Of a stretch of DNA of 64,000 nt, positions 45,656-53,352 are shown piece by piece. Below the pieces are notes generated by a model. The model did no database searches and was not told the origin of the DNA. It saw nothing but the letters and a program-made list of their open reading frames with translations. A program made the position numbers and the translations under genes. Numbering within the stretch: the stretch's first letter is position 1; each line of letters opens with the position of its first letter. This DNA comes from Phycisphaerae bacterium (lineage in GTDB: Bacteria > Planctomycetota > Phycisphaerae > UBA1845). The stretch covers positions 169,273 to 233,272 of the forward strand of contig JAGFJJ010000031.1 of assembly GCA_024102815.1 (NCBI GenBank), in the 5' to 3' direction.

Positions 45656-47446
45656 TTGGGCATTCCCTATAACAAGCGATCGCATCGTTGCGGGGACCTG
45701 AGAGCCGGTGACGTCGGCCAGGAAGTGATTCTGGCCGGGTGGGTCCATTCTGCTCGCGACCACGGCGGGATGACCTTTATCGACCTTCGCGACCACACCG
45801 GTATTACGCAGTTGCGCTGCAATCCCGACCATTCGCCCGAGGCGCACCGCATTGCCCGCTCGCTGCACAACGAGGACGTGGTGTCCGCTCGCGGGCGCGT
45901 CGTCCACCGCGGTGAGTGGGTCAACCCCAAACTTCCCACCGGTGAAGTCGAGGTCGAGGTTGCAGAGTTGGAAGTCCTCAGCCGCTGCGATCCGCTGCCC
46001 TTCCAGGTCAACGACGAATTCGAGGCCAACGAAGACCTGTGCCTCAAGTATCGCTTCCTGCACCTTCGCCGCCCGGAGATGCAGGCCAAGCTGCGCTTGC
46101 GCCACACGATCGGCCGGGCGATCCGTGAGTACTTCAACGATCAGGGCTTCGTGGAAATCGAAACCCCGTTCCTGACCAAGTCCACGCCCGAAGGCGCTCG
46201 CGACTATCTGGTTCCGTCGCGCGTCAAGCCGGGCGCGTTCTACGCCCTGCCGCAGTCACCGCAGATCTTCAAGCAGTTGTTCATGATCGCGGGGTTCGAT
46301 CGCTACGCGCAGATCGTCCGCTGCTTCCGCGACGAGGATCTGCGAGCCGACCGCCAGCCGGAGTTCACACAGCTCGATATGGAGATGGCCTTCGTCGACC
46401 AGTCGGACATCCTCACGATGGTCGAAGGCTGCGTGAAGCGCATCTTCAAGGAGGCCCTCGGCATCGACATCAAGACGCCGCTGCCGCGCATGACCGAGGC
46501 GGAGTCCCTCCAGCGTTTCGGCACCGACCGGCCGGATATGCGCTACGGGCTGGAGCTTCAGGACGTCACCGATCTCGTCCGCGACAGCGACTTCCAGGTC
46601 TTCAAATCCGCGATCGAAGCGGGCGGCATGGTCAAGTGCATCGTGGCCTCCGGCGGCGACATGCTGACCAGGAAAGTCACGGACGGGCTCACGGAGGAAG
46701 TGAAGGGCATGGGCGGCGCCGGCCTGCCGGTGACCAAGGTCATCGACGGCGCCAACGGTCCGGAGTTTTCCACCGGCGTGGCCAAGTTCCTACAGCCGCT
46801 GCTCGGCCCCATCTGCGAGCGTACCGGCGCGAAAACCGGGGACACGATTTTCTTCATGCCCGGCAGCTTTGCCGACGTGTGCAAGTACCTCGGCTACATC
46901 CGCGCCCGCCTGGCGGAAATCATGGAGATCATCCCCGAGGACGAGTGGAACCTGCTCTGGGTCGTGGACTTCACCCTCATGGAGTGGGACGCGGAGGAGA
47001 AGCGCTGGTTCGCCAAGCACCACCCCTTCACCGCGCCGATGGATGAGGACGTGCACCTGCTCGACACCGATCCGGGCAAAGTTCGGGCCAAGGCCTATGA
47101 CCTGGTGCTCAACGGCGTGGAGATGGCCGGGGGCAGCATCCGTATCCACCGCCGCGATGTGCAGGAGAAGGTGTTCAGCGTGCTGGGCCTTTCGCCGGAG
47201 GAAGCACGGGAGAAGTTCGAGTTTCTGCTGGAGGGCCTGCGCTTCGGAGCGCCCCCGCACGGCGGCATCGCATTCGGGTTCGATCGCTGGGCGATGATCC
47301 TCAGTAAGTCGGAGAGCCTGCGCGAAGTGATCGCCTATCCGAAGACGCAGCGCGCCGTCTGCCCGTTGACCAATGCTCCGACCACCGTGGCCCAGAAGCA
47401 GCTCGACGAGCTGTTCCTGTCGATCAAGCCGTTGCCGAAGAAGTAG
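45656..47446 (+). CDS. aspS: aspartyl-tRNA synthetase
   Basis: About 596 residues, the bacterial length that includes the GAD insertion. The anticodon-binding OB fold has VILAGWVHSARDHGGM then FIDLRDHTGITQL. Class II motif 2 is FRDEDLRADRQPEFTQLDMEM; motif 3 is GIAFGFDRWAMIL. The start chosen is TTG at 45656, which has AAGGAG six nt upstream; the ATG at 45641 lies within that Shine-Dalgarno. It charges tRNA-Asp (and perhaps tRNA-Asn; the type cannot be told by eye). The leader contains hairpins. Confidence 0.96.
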   Translation: MGIPYNKRSHRCGDLRAGDVGQEVILAGWVHSARDHGGMTFIDLRDHTGITQLRCNPDHSPEAHRIARSLHNEDVVSARGRVVHRGEWVNPKLPTGEVEVEVAELEVLSRCDPLPFQVNDEFEANEDLCLKYRFLHLRRPEMQAKLRLRHTIGRAIREYFNDQGFVEIETPFLTKSTPEGARDYLVPSRVKPGAFYALPQSPQIFKQLFMIAGFDRYAQIVRCFRDEDLRADRQPEFTQLDMEMAFVDQSDILTMVEGCVKRIFKEALGIDIKTPLPRMTEAESLQRFGTDRPDMRYGLELQDVTDLVRDSDFQVFKSAIEAGGMVKCIVASGGDMLTRKVTDGLTEEVKGMGGAGLPVTKVIDGANGPEFSTGVAKFLQPLLGPICERTGAKTGDTIFFMPGSFADVCKYLGYIRARLAEIMEIIPEDEWNLLWVVDFTLMEWDAEEKRWFAKHHPFTAPMDEDVHLLDTDPGKVRAKAYDLVLNGVEMAGGSIRIHRRDVQEKVFSVLGLSPEEAREKFEFLLEGLRFGAPPHGGIAFGFDRWAMILSKSESLREVIAYPKTQRAVCPLTNAPTTVAQKQLDELFLSIKPLPKK

Positions 47447-47511
47447 CCACGAAGCGACGGAGCCACCAAGCCACGAAGTTGGGAAACGGGTAACAGGAAG
47501 TAGGCACGAAG
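47447..47511. repeat. short imperfect CCACGAAG repeats downstream of aspS
   Basis: Copies of CCACGAAG occur at 47447-47454 and 47471-47478, with variants CCACCAAG (47463-47470) and GCACGAAG (47504-47511). Short degenerate CACGAAG arrays are seen between genes in several environmental bacterial genomes. Function is unknown. Confidence 0.55.
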
Positions 47512-47582
47512 CAGAGTGGTTCGCGAACGCCTCCTCTGAGCCGCAGACCTCAGCCTGCGCGATCTGGCGAAAGCGATAAAGC

Positions 47583-48686
47583 ATGTCGAAAGTGCAAACA
47601 ACTCTCGCCGCCGTCATGCCTGGTTCCGGCCGGGCGGTGGAACTCCGCGAACTTCCCCTGCCGGAGCTCGAACCGGACTCGGCCCTGCTCCGCGTGGAAC
47701 TCAGCGAAGTCTGCGGCACCGACGTACACCTGCGCGACAGTCGTCTTGCCGGCGTTCCGTACCCCATCATCCCCGGCCACGTGACGGTCGGGACTATCGA
47801 TCGCCTTCGCGGCACGATGAACGACATTTACGGCGCTCCCCTGGCCGAAGGCGACCGCGTCACCTTCCTCGACGTGCACCGCACGTGCCACCAATGCTGG
47901 TACTGCCTCGTCGCCAGGGCTTCGACGCGCTGCCCGCATCGCAAAGTCTACGGCATCACCTACGGCGTCGGCGACGGCCTCACCGGCGGATGGGCGAAGC
48001 ATCTCTACTTGAAGCCCGGCGTGCGCTGCATCCGCATGGACGGCGTCCCCAGCGAGCTCTACATGGCCGGGGGATGCTCGCTACCGACGGCCTTGCACGC
48101 CGTGGAGCGGGGGGAAATTCGCCTTGGCGACACGGTGCTCGTGTTGGGGAGCGGCCCCGTGGGCCTGTCGGCCGTGGGGTTCAGTGTGCTTCGAGGAGCG
48201 GCCGGCGTGTTGTGTATCGGCGCCCCTACGGAACGGCTTTCCGCGGCGAAGGGGATGGGTGCGAGCGATGCGCTGGATTTCACCGCGGCATCGGATTCGG
48301 AGCGCGTCGATTGGGTTCACAGTCATTCGCACGGCCGGGGGGCAGATGTGACCATCGAGTGCACCGGCTCCCCCGCGGCCGTGGTTCAGGCGATGCACTA
48401 CACGCGCGATGGCGGAACGGTGGTCGTCGTCGGGCAGTACACCGACCACGGCGACGTGGCCTTCAACCCGCACCTGGACCTGAACAAGAAGCACCTCGAC
48501 GTGCGGGGTTGCTGGGGGTCGGATTATTCGCACTTCCATCGCGGTGTGGAGATGCTGCGGACGCCTCGCGGCCAGGCGCTGTGGGGCACGCTGAAATTGA
48601 AGCGGTACCCCTTGGAGGGGGTCAACGACGCTTTGGCGGCGGTGCAGGCAGGCGCGGTGATCAAGGCGCTGGTCGATCCGCAATGA
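47583..48686 (+). CDS. zinc-dependent medium-chain alcohol dehydrogenase family protein
   Basis: 367 residues. The catalytic zinc site is suggested by CGTDVHL and GHVTVG, and the structural zinc by four cysteines in TCHQCWYCLVARASTRC (with one Cys offset from the usual pattern). The cofactor motif is VLVLGSGPVGLSAVG and the later IECTGSPAAVVQA is typical. It oxidises an alcohol or sugar alcohol with NAD(P). The substrate is unknown. It is 126 nt upstream of the ornithine aminotransferase gene. Confidence 0.87.
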   Translation: MSKVQTTLAAVMPGSGRAVELRELPLPELEPDSALLRVELSEVCGTDVHLRDSRLAGVPYPIIPGHVTVGTIDRLRGTMNDIYGAPLAEGDRVTFLDVHRTCHQCWYCLVARASTRCPHRKVYGITYGVGDGLTGGWAKHLYLKPGVRCIRMDGVPSELYMAGGCSLPTALHAVERGEIRLGDTVLVLGSGPVGLSAVGFSVLRGAAGVLCIGAPTERLSAAKGMGASDALDFTAASDSERVDWVHSHSHGRGADVTIECTGSPAAVVQAMHYTRDGGTVVVVGQYTDHGDVAFNPHLDLNKKHLDVRGCWGSDYSHFHRGVEMLRTPRGQALWGTLKLKRYPLEGVNDALAAVQAGAVIKALVDPQ

Positions 48687-48812
48687 CACCCGAAGCGATC
48701 GCTGTCCGCCACGGCATCCTTGATCCGCGGAGCCGACAACGGCTATACTCGCCGCGCTTCAAAACGGCGCGGTTGGAGTGCGCTGCCTCGCCCCTGCGAA
48801 AAAGGAACAACG

Positions 48813-50042
48813 ATGAGTGTACACGCTGAGATGACGGGCGTCGGCCCGAACGCCGCCAGGCACATCGAGACGGTCGACAAGTACGCAGCTCACAACTACC
48901 ACCCCTTGCCGGTCGTGGTCGCCAAGGCCGAGGGAGTCTGGGTGACGGACGTTGACGGCAACCGCTACATGGACATGCTCGCGGCGTACTCGGCGGTGAA
49001 CTTTGGCCACTGCCACCCGGAACTGATCGCCGCAGCAAAGGCCCAGCTCGACAAGGTGACGCTGACCTCCCGGGCATTTCAGAACGACCAGCTCGGCGCG
49101 TTCTGCAAGGAACTTGCCGGGCTTTGCGGCATGGACGTGGTTCTGCCCATGAACACCGGCGCGGAGGGCGTGGAGACGGCGGTCAAGACGGCGCGGAAGT
49201 GGGGCTACGACAAGAAGGGTGTCCCCGCCGGAAAAGCAAAAGTAATCTGCTGCGCGGATAATTTCCACGGGCGCACGACGACGATCATCAGTTTCAGCAC
49301 CGACCCGCTTTGTCGTGAGGGTTTCGGTCCGTTCACGCCGGGCTTTGAAATCGTCAAGTACGGCGATCTCGATGCACTCCGCAAAGCGATCGATGCCAAC
49401 ACCGTAGCGTTTCTCGTTGAGCCCATCCAGGGCGAGGCTGGCATTATTGTCCCGCCCAAAGGCTACCTTCAGAAAGCCCGCGACCTGTGCAAGGAAAATA
49501 ACGTCCTGTTCATTGCGGATGAGATTCAATCGGGCCTCGGTCGTTGCGGAGCGACATTCTGCGTGGAGACGGAGGGCGTCCGGCCGGATATTTTCATCCT
49601 CGGCAAGGCGCTCGGCGGCGGGGTCATGCCCGTCTCGGCCGTGGTGTCCACGAAGGAGATCATGAGCGTCTTCAGCCCGGGCATTCACGGGAGCACGTTC
49701 GGCGGCAACCCGCTGGCCTGTGCCATAGGGCGAAAGGTCGTCGAGATTCTCAAGGGCGGCAAATACCAGGAGAACGCCCGTGTCGTCGGCGAGCACCTGT
49801 TCAGTCGGCTGCGGGCCATCAAGACGGACAAGGTGAAGGACATTCGCGGCCGGGGTCTGTGGGTCGGCATCGAGTTCCATCCGTCGGCGGGCAAGGCTCG
49901 GCCGTACTGCGAGGCGCTGATGCGCGAGGGAATGCTCTGCAAGGACACGCACGAGCAGACCATGCGTCTGGCCCCGCCGCTGTGCATTACCAAGGAAGAA
50001 GTGGACTGGGCGTGCGATCGGCTGGCCAAAGTGCTGGCGTAG
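48813..50042 (+). CDS. rocD: ornithine--oxo-acid aminotransferase
   Basis: 409 residues from the ATG at 48813 behind AAAGGA. The family hallmark is KYAAHNYHPLPVVVAKAEGVWV then YLDMLAAYSAVNFGHCHPE (written here as split blocks). A class III aminotransferase core follows with EPIQGEAGII, ADEIQSGLGR and the PLP-binding Lys in ILGKALGGG. It converts ornithine and 2-oxoglutarate to glutamate-5-semialdehyde and glutamate. It is followed by a MntA/HepT pair, then ornithine carbamoyltransferase and carbamate kinase, so it belongs to an ornithine utilisation set. Confidence 0.95.
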   Translation: MSVHAEMTGVGPNAARHIETVDKYAAHNYHPLPVVVAKAEGVWVTDVDGNRYMDMLAAYSAVNFGHCHPELIAAAKAQLDKVTLTSRAFQNDQLGAFCKELAGLCGMDVVLPMNTGAEGVETAVKTARKWGYDKKGVPAGKAKVICCADNFHGRTTTIISFSTDPLCREGFGPFTPGFEIVKYGDLDALRKAIDANTVAFLVEPIQGEAGIIVPPKGYLQKARDLCKENNVLFIADEIQSGLGRCGATFCVETEGVRPDIFILGKALGGGVMPVSAVVSTKEIMSVFSPGIHGSTFGGNPLACAIGRKVVEILKGGKYQENARVVGEHLFSRLRAIKTDKVKDIRGRGLWVGIEFHPSAGKARPYCEALMREGMLCKDTHEQTMRLAPPLCITKEEVDWACDRLAKVLA

Positions 50043-50090
50043 GCGGCGAAGACGCCGGAGATTCCGCTTGCCGGTTGCGGGACGTCTGCG

Positions 50091-50417
50091 ATGGTGAGAA
50101 AAGGCGCATCCTTGCACATTGAATTGCCGGGGGCGGAGATTGCCTCATTCTGTCGGCGTTGGGGAATCGTCCGCCTCGAAGTATTCGGTTCCGCTCTTCG
50201 TGACGATTTCGGCCCCGAAAGCGACGTCGATTTTCTCGTGACATTCGAAGACTCGGCCAGATTCAGTCTGTTCGATCTGGCCGACGCCCAGCAGGAATTG
50301 GAGGGAATTGTAGGCCGATCCGTGGATCTTGTGGAACGGCGCCCGATTGAACAAAGTGCGAACTGGATCCGGCGAGGGTTGATACTAGGGAATACGCTTC
50401 CGGTTTATGTCCGTTGA
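50091..50417 (+). CDS. MntA-type nucleotidyltransferase (antitoxin of a HepT/MntA pair)
   Basis: 108 residues. The minimal nucleotidyltransferase signature GSALRDDFGPESDVDFLV has the GS and the two active-site aspartates. MntA enzymes adenylylate the HepT toxin and neutralise it. It overlaps the next gene by 11 nt, the usual arrangement. The pair sits between rocD and the carbamoyltransferase gene. Confidence 0.87.
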   Translation: MVRKGASLHIELPGAEIASFCRRWGIVRLEVFGSALRDDFGPESDVDFLVTFEDSARFSLFDLADAQQELEGIVGRSVDLVERRPIEQSANWIRRGLILGNTLPVYVR

Positions 50418-50748
50418 TCTGGCATCCTTGGTAGATATTCGCGAGGCGATCCGCCGGGCCACCGGTTTCGTCGAGGGGCTGGACCACGCTCGATTTCTGG
50501 AGGACGAGCGCACCAGGTGGGCCGTGTTCAGTCAGATCGTGATCATTGGGGAAGCTGCGAATCGGGTCTCCCGTTCGTTCCAGGAGCGAACGCCTGAGTT
50601 GCCGTGGCGAGAGATGATCTCCATGCGTCATCGGCTTGTACATGGCTACGACGAAGTCAATTGGGATCGAGTTTGGGCGACGCTGGAAAGTGATTTGCCC
50701 ATGTTGGCAACAGCGATCGCCCCCTTCATCCCGTCGGAACCGGAATGA
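50407..50748 (+). CDS. HEPN-domain HepT-like toxin (ribonuclease)
   Basis: 113 residues. The HEPN catalytic motif RxxxxHxY is present as RHRLVHGY at about 74-81, in a small all-helical protein. HepT toxins cleave RNA, and MntA disables them by AMP transfer to the tyrosine of this motif. It overlaps the antitoxin gene by 11 nt. GC and codon use look like those of the neighbours, so recent acquisition is not obvious. Confidence 0.87.
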   Translation: MSVDLASLVDIREAIRRATGFVEGLDHARFLEDERTRWAVFSQIVIIGEAANRVSRSFQERTPELPWREMISMRHRLVHGYDEVNWDRVWATLESDLPMLATAIAPFIPSEPE

Positions 50749-50815
50749 GTTGAAGTTAAGCCGAGAGGTGCGCAGCGTTCAAGAGTAGCTTTGATTCAAC
50801 GACAGGAGTTCAATC

Positions 50816-51739
50816 GTGAGCCTGGCAGGTCGTCATTTCCTTTCCATGACCGATCTTTCGCGTATCGAATTGATGGCCGTGCTGAGTACGGCGCGGCGGA
50901 TCAAACGAACCAATCCCTCGCCGCCGCCGCTGGCCAACAAAACGATGGCGATGATTTTCCAAAAGCCGTCACTGCGGACCCGTGTCTCGTTTGAAACCGG
51001 CATGACGCAACTCGGAGGGCACGCGATCTACCTTGCGCCGACGGATATCAGCCTCGGCAAACGAGAGATCACCGAGGACATCGCCCGCGTGCTGTCGCGC
51101 TACGTCGATGTCATCATGGCCCGCGTTTTCGGGCATGACATCGTCGAGGACCTGGCGAAGTACTCCACCGTTCCGGTCATCAACGGCCTCAGCGATCACG
51201 AGCATCCCTGCCAGATTCTGGCGGATTTGCAGACCATCCAGGAGCGCAAGGACCGATTCGAGGGGCTCAAGTTCTGCTTTATCGGCGACGGGAACAATGT
51301 GGCTCACTCGCTCATGCTCGGCTCGGCGATGGTGGGTATGCACGTGACGGTGATCACGCCGAAGGGGTACGAGCCGAAAGAGGACGTGCGCCGCCAGGCT
51401 GAGGCAATCGGCAAAGAGACGGGGGCGAAGGTCGCGGTGACCAACGATCTCGGCGCGACGGAAGGGGCTGACGTCCTTTACACCGATGTCTGGGCTTCGA
51501 TGGGTCAGGAAGCCGAGGCGGCCGAGCGGAAGCGCATCTTCGAAAAGTACCGCATCGACGCCGATACGATGAAACGCGCCGACCGCAATGCCGTCATCCT
51601 GCATTGCCTGCCGGCGCATTATGGTGACGAAATTGACTACGAAACGGCCCGGCTTCCGAATTCTGCGATATTCGACCAGGCCGAGAATCGGATGCATGCA
51701 CAAAAGGCCCTCGTGCTGCATCTGCTGGCGTGCGCGTGA
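50816..51739 (+). CDS. argF: ornithine carbamoyltransferase
   Basis: 307 residues. The start is GTG at 50816 behind AGGAG. The carbamoyl phosphate-binding motif is QKPSLRTRVSFE (SLRTR where many have STRTR), then HEHPCQILADL and HCLPAHYGDE. It transfers carbamoyl phosphate to ornithine, or the reverse in catabolism. The next gene is carbamate kinase, which points to a catabolic or ATP-generating role. It lies after the HepT/MntA pair and 774 nt from rocD. Confidence 0.95.
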   Translation: MSLAGRHFLSMTDLSRIELMAVLSTARRIKRTNPSPPPLANKTMAMIFQKPSLRTRVSFETGMTQLGGHAIYLAPTDISLGKREITEDIARVLSRYVDVIMARVFGHDIVEDLAKYSTVPVINGLSDHEHPCQILADLQTIQERKDRFEGLKFCFIGDGNNVAHSLMLGSAMVGMHVTVITPKGYEPKEDVRRQAEAIGKETGAKVAVTNDLGATEGADVLYTDVWASMGQEAEAAERKRIFEKYRIDADTMKRADRNAVILHCLPAHYGDEIDYETARLPNSAIFDQAENRMHAQKALVLHLLACA

Positions 51740-51837
51740 TCTGGCGCTCGTCGCCAATGATTTCCTGCGATGAACTCCGATGTGTTGTTGCGGGGATGTT
51801 TGCCCGAACGGTCGACTTGTTGACGGGATGATGGAAG

Positions 51838-52806
51838 ATGACGGGAGCAACCAAAGGTCAACGAATCGTCGTAGCGCTGGGCGGCAACGCCATCAGCTTG
51901 CCGGATGAGGAAGGCCGCGTCGATCAGCAGTTCTTCCACTCCCGAGAGGCTGCCGCGCATCTCGTCTCGCTTGCGGAACAGGGCCACCAACTGGTCATCA
52001 CCCACGGCAATGGTCCGCAGATCGGCAATTTTCTTTTGCGCAACGAGGCGGCGGCGGGCAAGATCTACGCCCTGCCCATGGAAGTGGCCGTGGCCCATGT
52101 CCAGGGCGGCATGGGATTCATGATCGCCCAGGTGCTCACCAATGAGCTGGCGAAGCGTAAGATCGATCGCGTAGTGAATGCCGTCGTGACGACGGTACTC
52201 GTACATGAGGATGATTCTTCCTTCCAGAATCCGACCAAACCCATCGGCCGGATCCTCAGCCGCGAAGAGGCTGGCCACTTCGCACAGAATGACGGGTGGA
52301 CGATGAAGGAGGTCTCGCCGGGTAAGTTCCGACGCGTCGTGCCGTCGCCGCGGCCGCAGCACATCATGGAGATCGAACTGATCCGCGAGGCCGTTGCTTC
52401 CGGCCAGATTCTCATTGCCTGCGGGGGCGGAGGGATTCCCGTGGTGCGCGACGGCCATGGAGATCTGCGCGGGGTCCGAGCGATTATCGACAAGGATCTG
52501 GCGAGTGCACTCCTGGCCAACGAAGTCGATGCCGACGCCATGATGATTCTGACCAATGTCGAGAGGGTCTGTCTCGATTTTGGGAAGCCGACCCAGCGCG
52601 ATATTTCCGAAATGACGCTGGATCAGGCTCGTCGCTGGCTCGCGGAGGGTCAGTTCCCGGCCGGCTCCATGGGGCCGAAGGTTCAGGCGTCGGTTGTGTT
52701 CCTGGAGCATTCCAGGAAGAGGGACGCTCACGTCTTCATCGGTTCTCTGGAGAAAGCTTCGAATGTCATCCGTGGCGTGTCCGGCACGCGGATCAGCAAG
52801 TCCTGA
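51838..52806 (+). CDS. arcC: carbamate kinase
   Basis: 322 residues. Signature stretches are IVVALGGNAI at the start, ITHGNGPQIGN, ALPMEVAVAHVQGG, ACGGGGIPVV and VDADAMMILTNVERV, then FPAGSMGPKVQA. It makes ATP from carbamoyl phosphate and ADP. With ornithine carbamoyltransferase it would release ammonia and CO2 from citrulline; no arginine deiminase is in the window. It lies 98 nt after argF. Confidence 0.96.
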   Translation: MTGATKGQRIVVALGGNAISLPDEEGRVDQQFFHSREAAAHLVSLAEQGHQLVITHGNGPQIGNFLLRNEAAAGKIYALPMEVAVAHVQGGMGFMIAQVLTNELAKRKIDRVVNAVVTTVLVHEDDSSFQNPTKPIGRILSREEAGHFAQNDGWTMKEVSPGKFRRVVPSPRPQHIMEIELIREAVASGQILIACGGGGIPVVRDGHGDLRGVRAIIDKDLASALLANEVDADAMMILTNVERVCLDFGKPTQRDISEMTLDQARRWLAEGQFPAGSMGPKVQASVVFLEHSRKRDAHVFIGSLEKASNVIRGVSGTRISKS

Positions 52807-53056
52807 CCGAATCGCGGAAGCAGTCGGCCATTTCACGTGAGGCAAATAGCACTTTTCGTGGGCCAATTGACGCATCCGTCTCGGACCGACAGGTCGAATG
52901 ACTCATAATCGCACATAGTCTGCTCAATGACCGCGTGCACCTCGGCGTGATGACTCCGGACCAATTAAACCAGCAGTTAACTTATTTGACGGCTTTACTC
53001 GGGCGGGCCTAAGCTCACTAGATTGTGGATACGACCAGAAGGGGGGATTTAGCTGA
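52807..53056. other. intergenic region with promoter-like element
   Basis: The only feature I can support here is TTGACG (52986-52991) followed by TCACTAGATTG (53015-53025), a motif also found upstream of the vWA gene at 61092-61102. No CDS, RNA or terminator is evident. A stronger promoter lies at 53057-53085. Confidence 0.35.
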
Positions 53057-53085
53057 TTCAATGCGGGGCGATCCGCCGCTATAAT
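53057..53085 (+). promoter_or_regulatory. sigma-70-type promoter of the dockerin/octaheme operon
   Basis: TTCAAT (53057-53062) and a perfect TATAAT (53080-53085) are separated by 17 nt. Transcription would start near 53092 and give a leader of about 260 nt before the ATG at 53353. The leader contains CTTGGGGGGAA at 53103-53113, a sequence repeated upstream of the second octaheme gene at 58470-58480. Confidence 0.5.
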
Positions 53086-53352
53086 ACCGCGTTGTCAAGT
53101 GACTTGGGGGGAATCCCTGGCACCGCGATTGCTGAACTTCCGGGCGAAGCACGTTGTCCGGGCGGAGAGCGGTGTCATCGGGCTGATGTAAACCGGCGAG
53201 CTTGGCACGGGGGTAGATCGGGACCTCGCAATCTGAGCCTTCGCGACCGATGAAATCGGGCGGACGACCTCGCAGTATTATCGGCCGTCGCCCGGTTCTC
53301 GAGCCTTTCTTTGAGGCAGCCTCCGCCGGTCGGAATCGGGGTCTGGGGGAAC

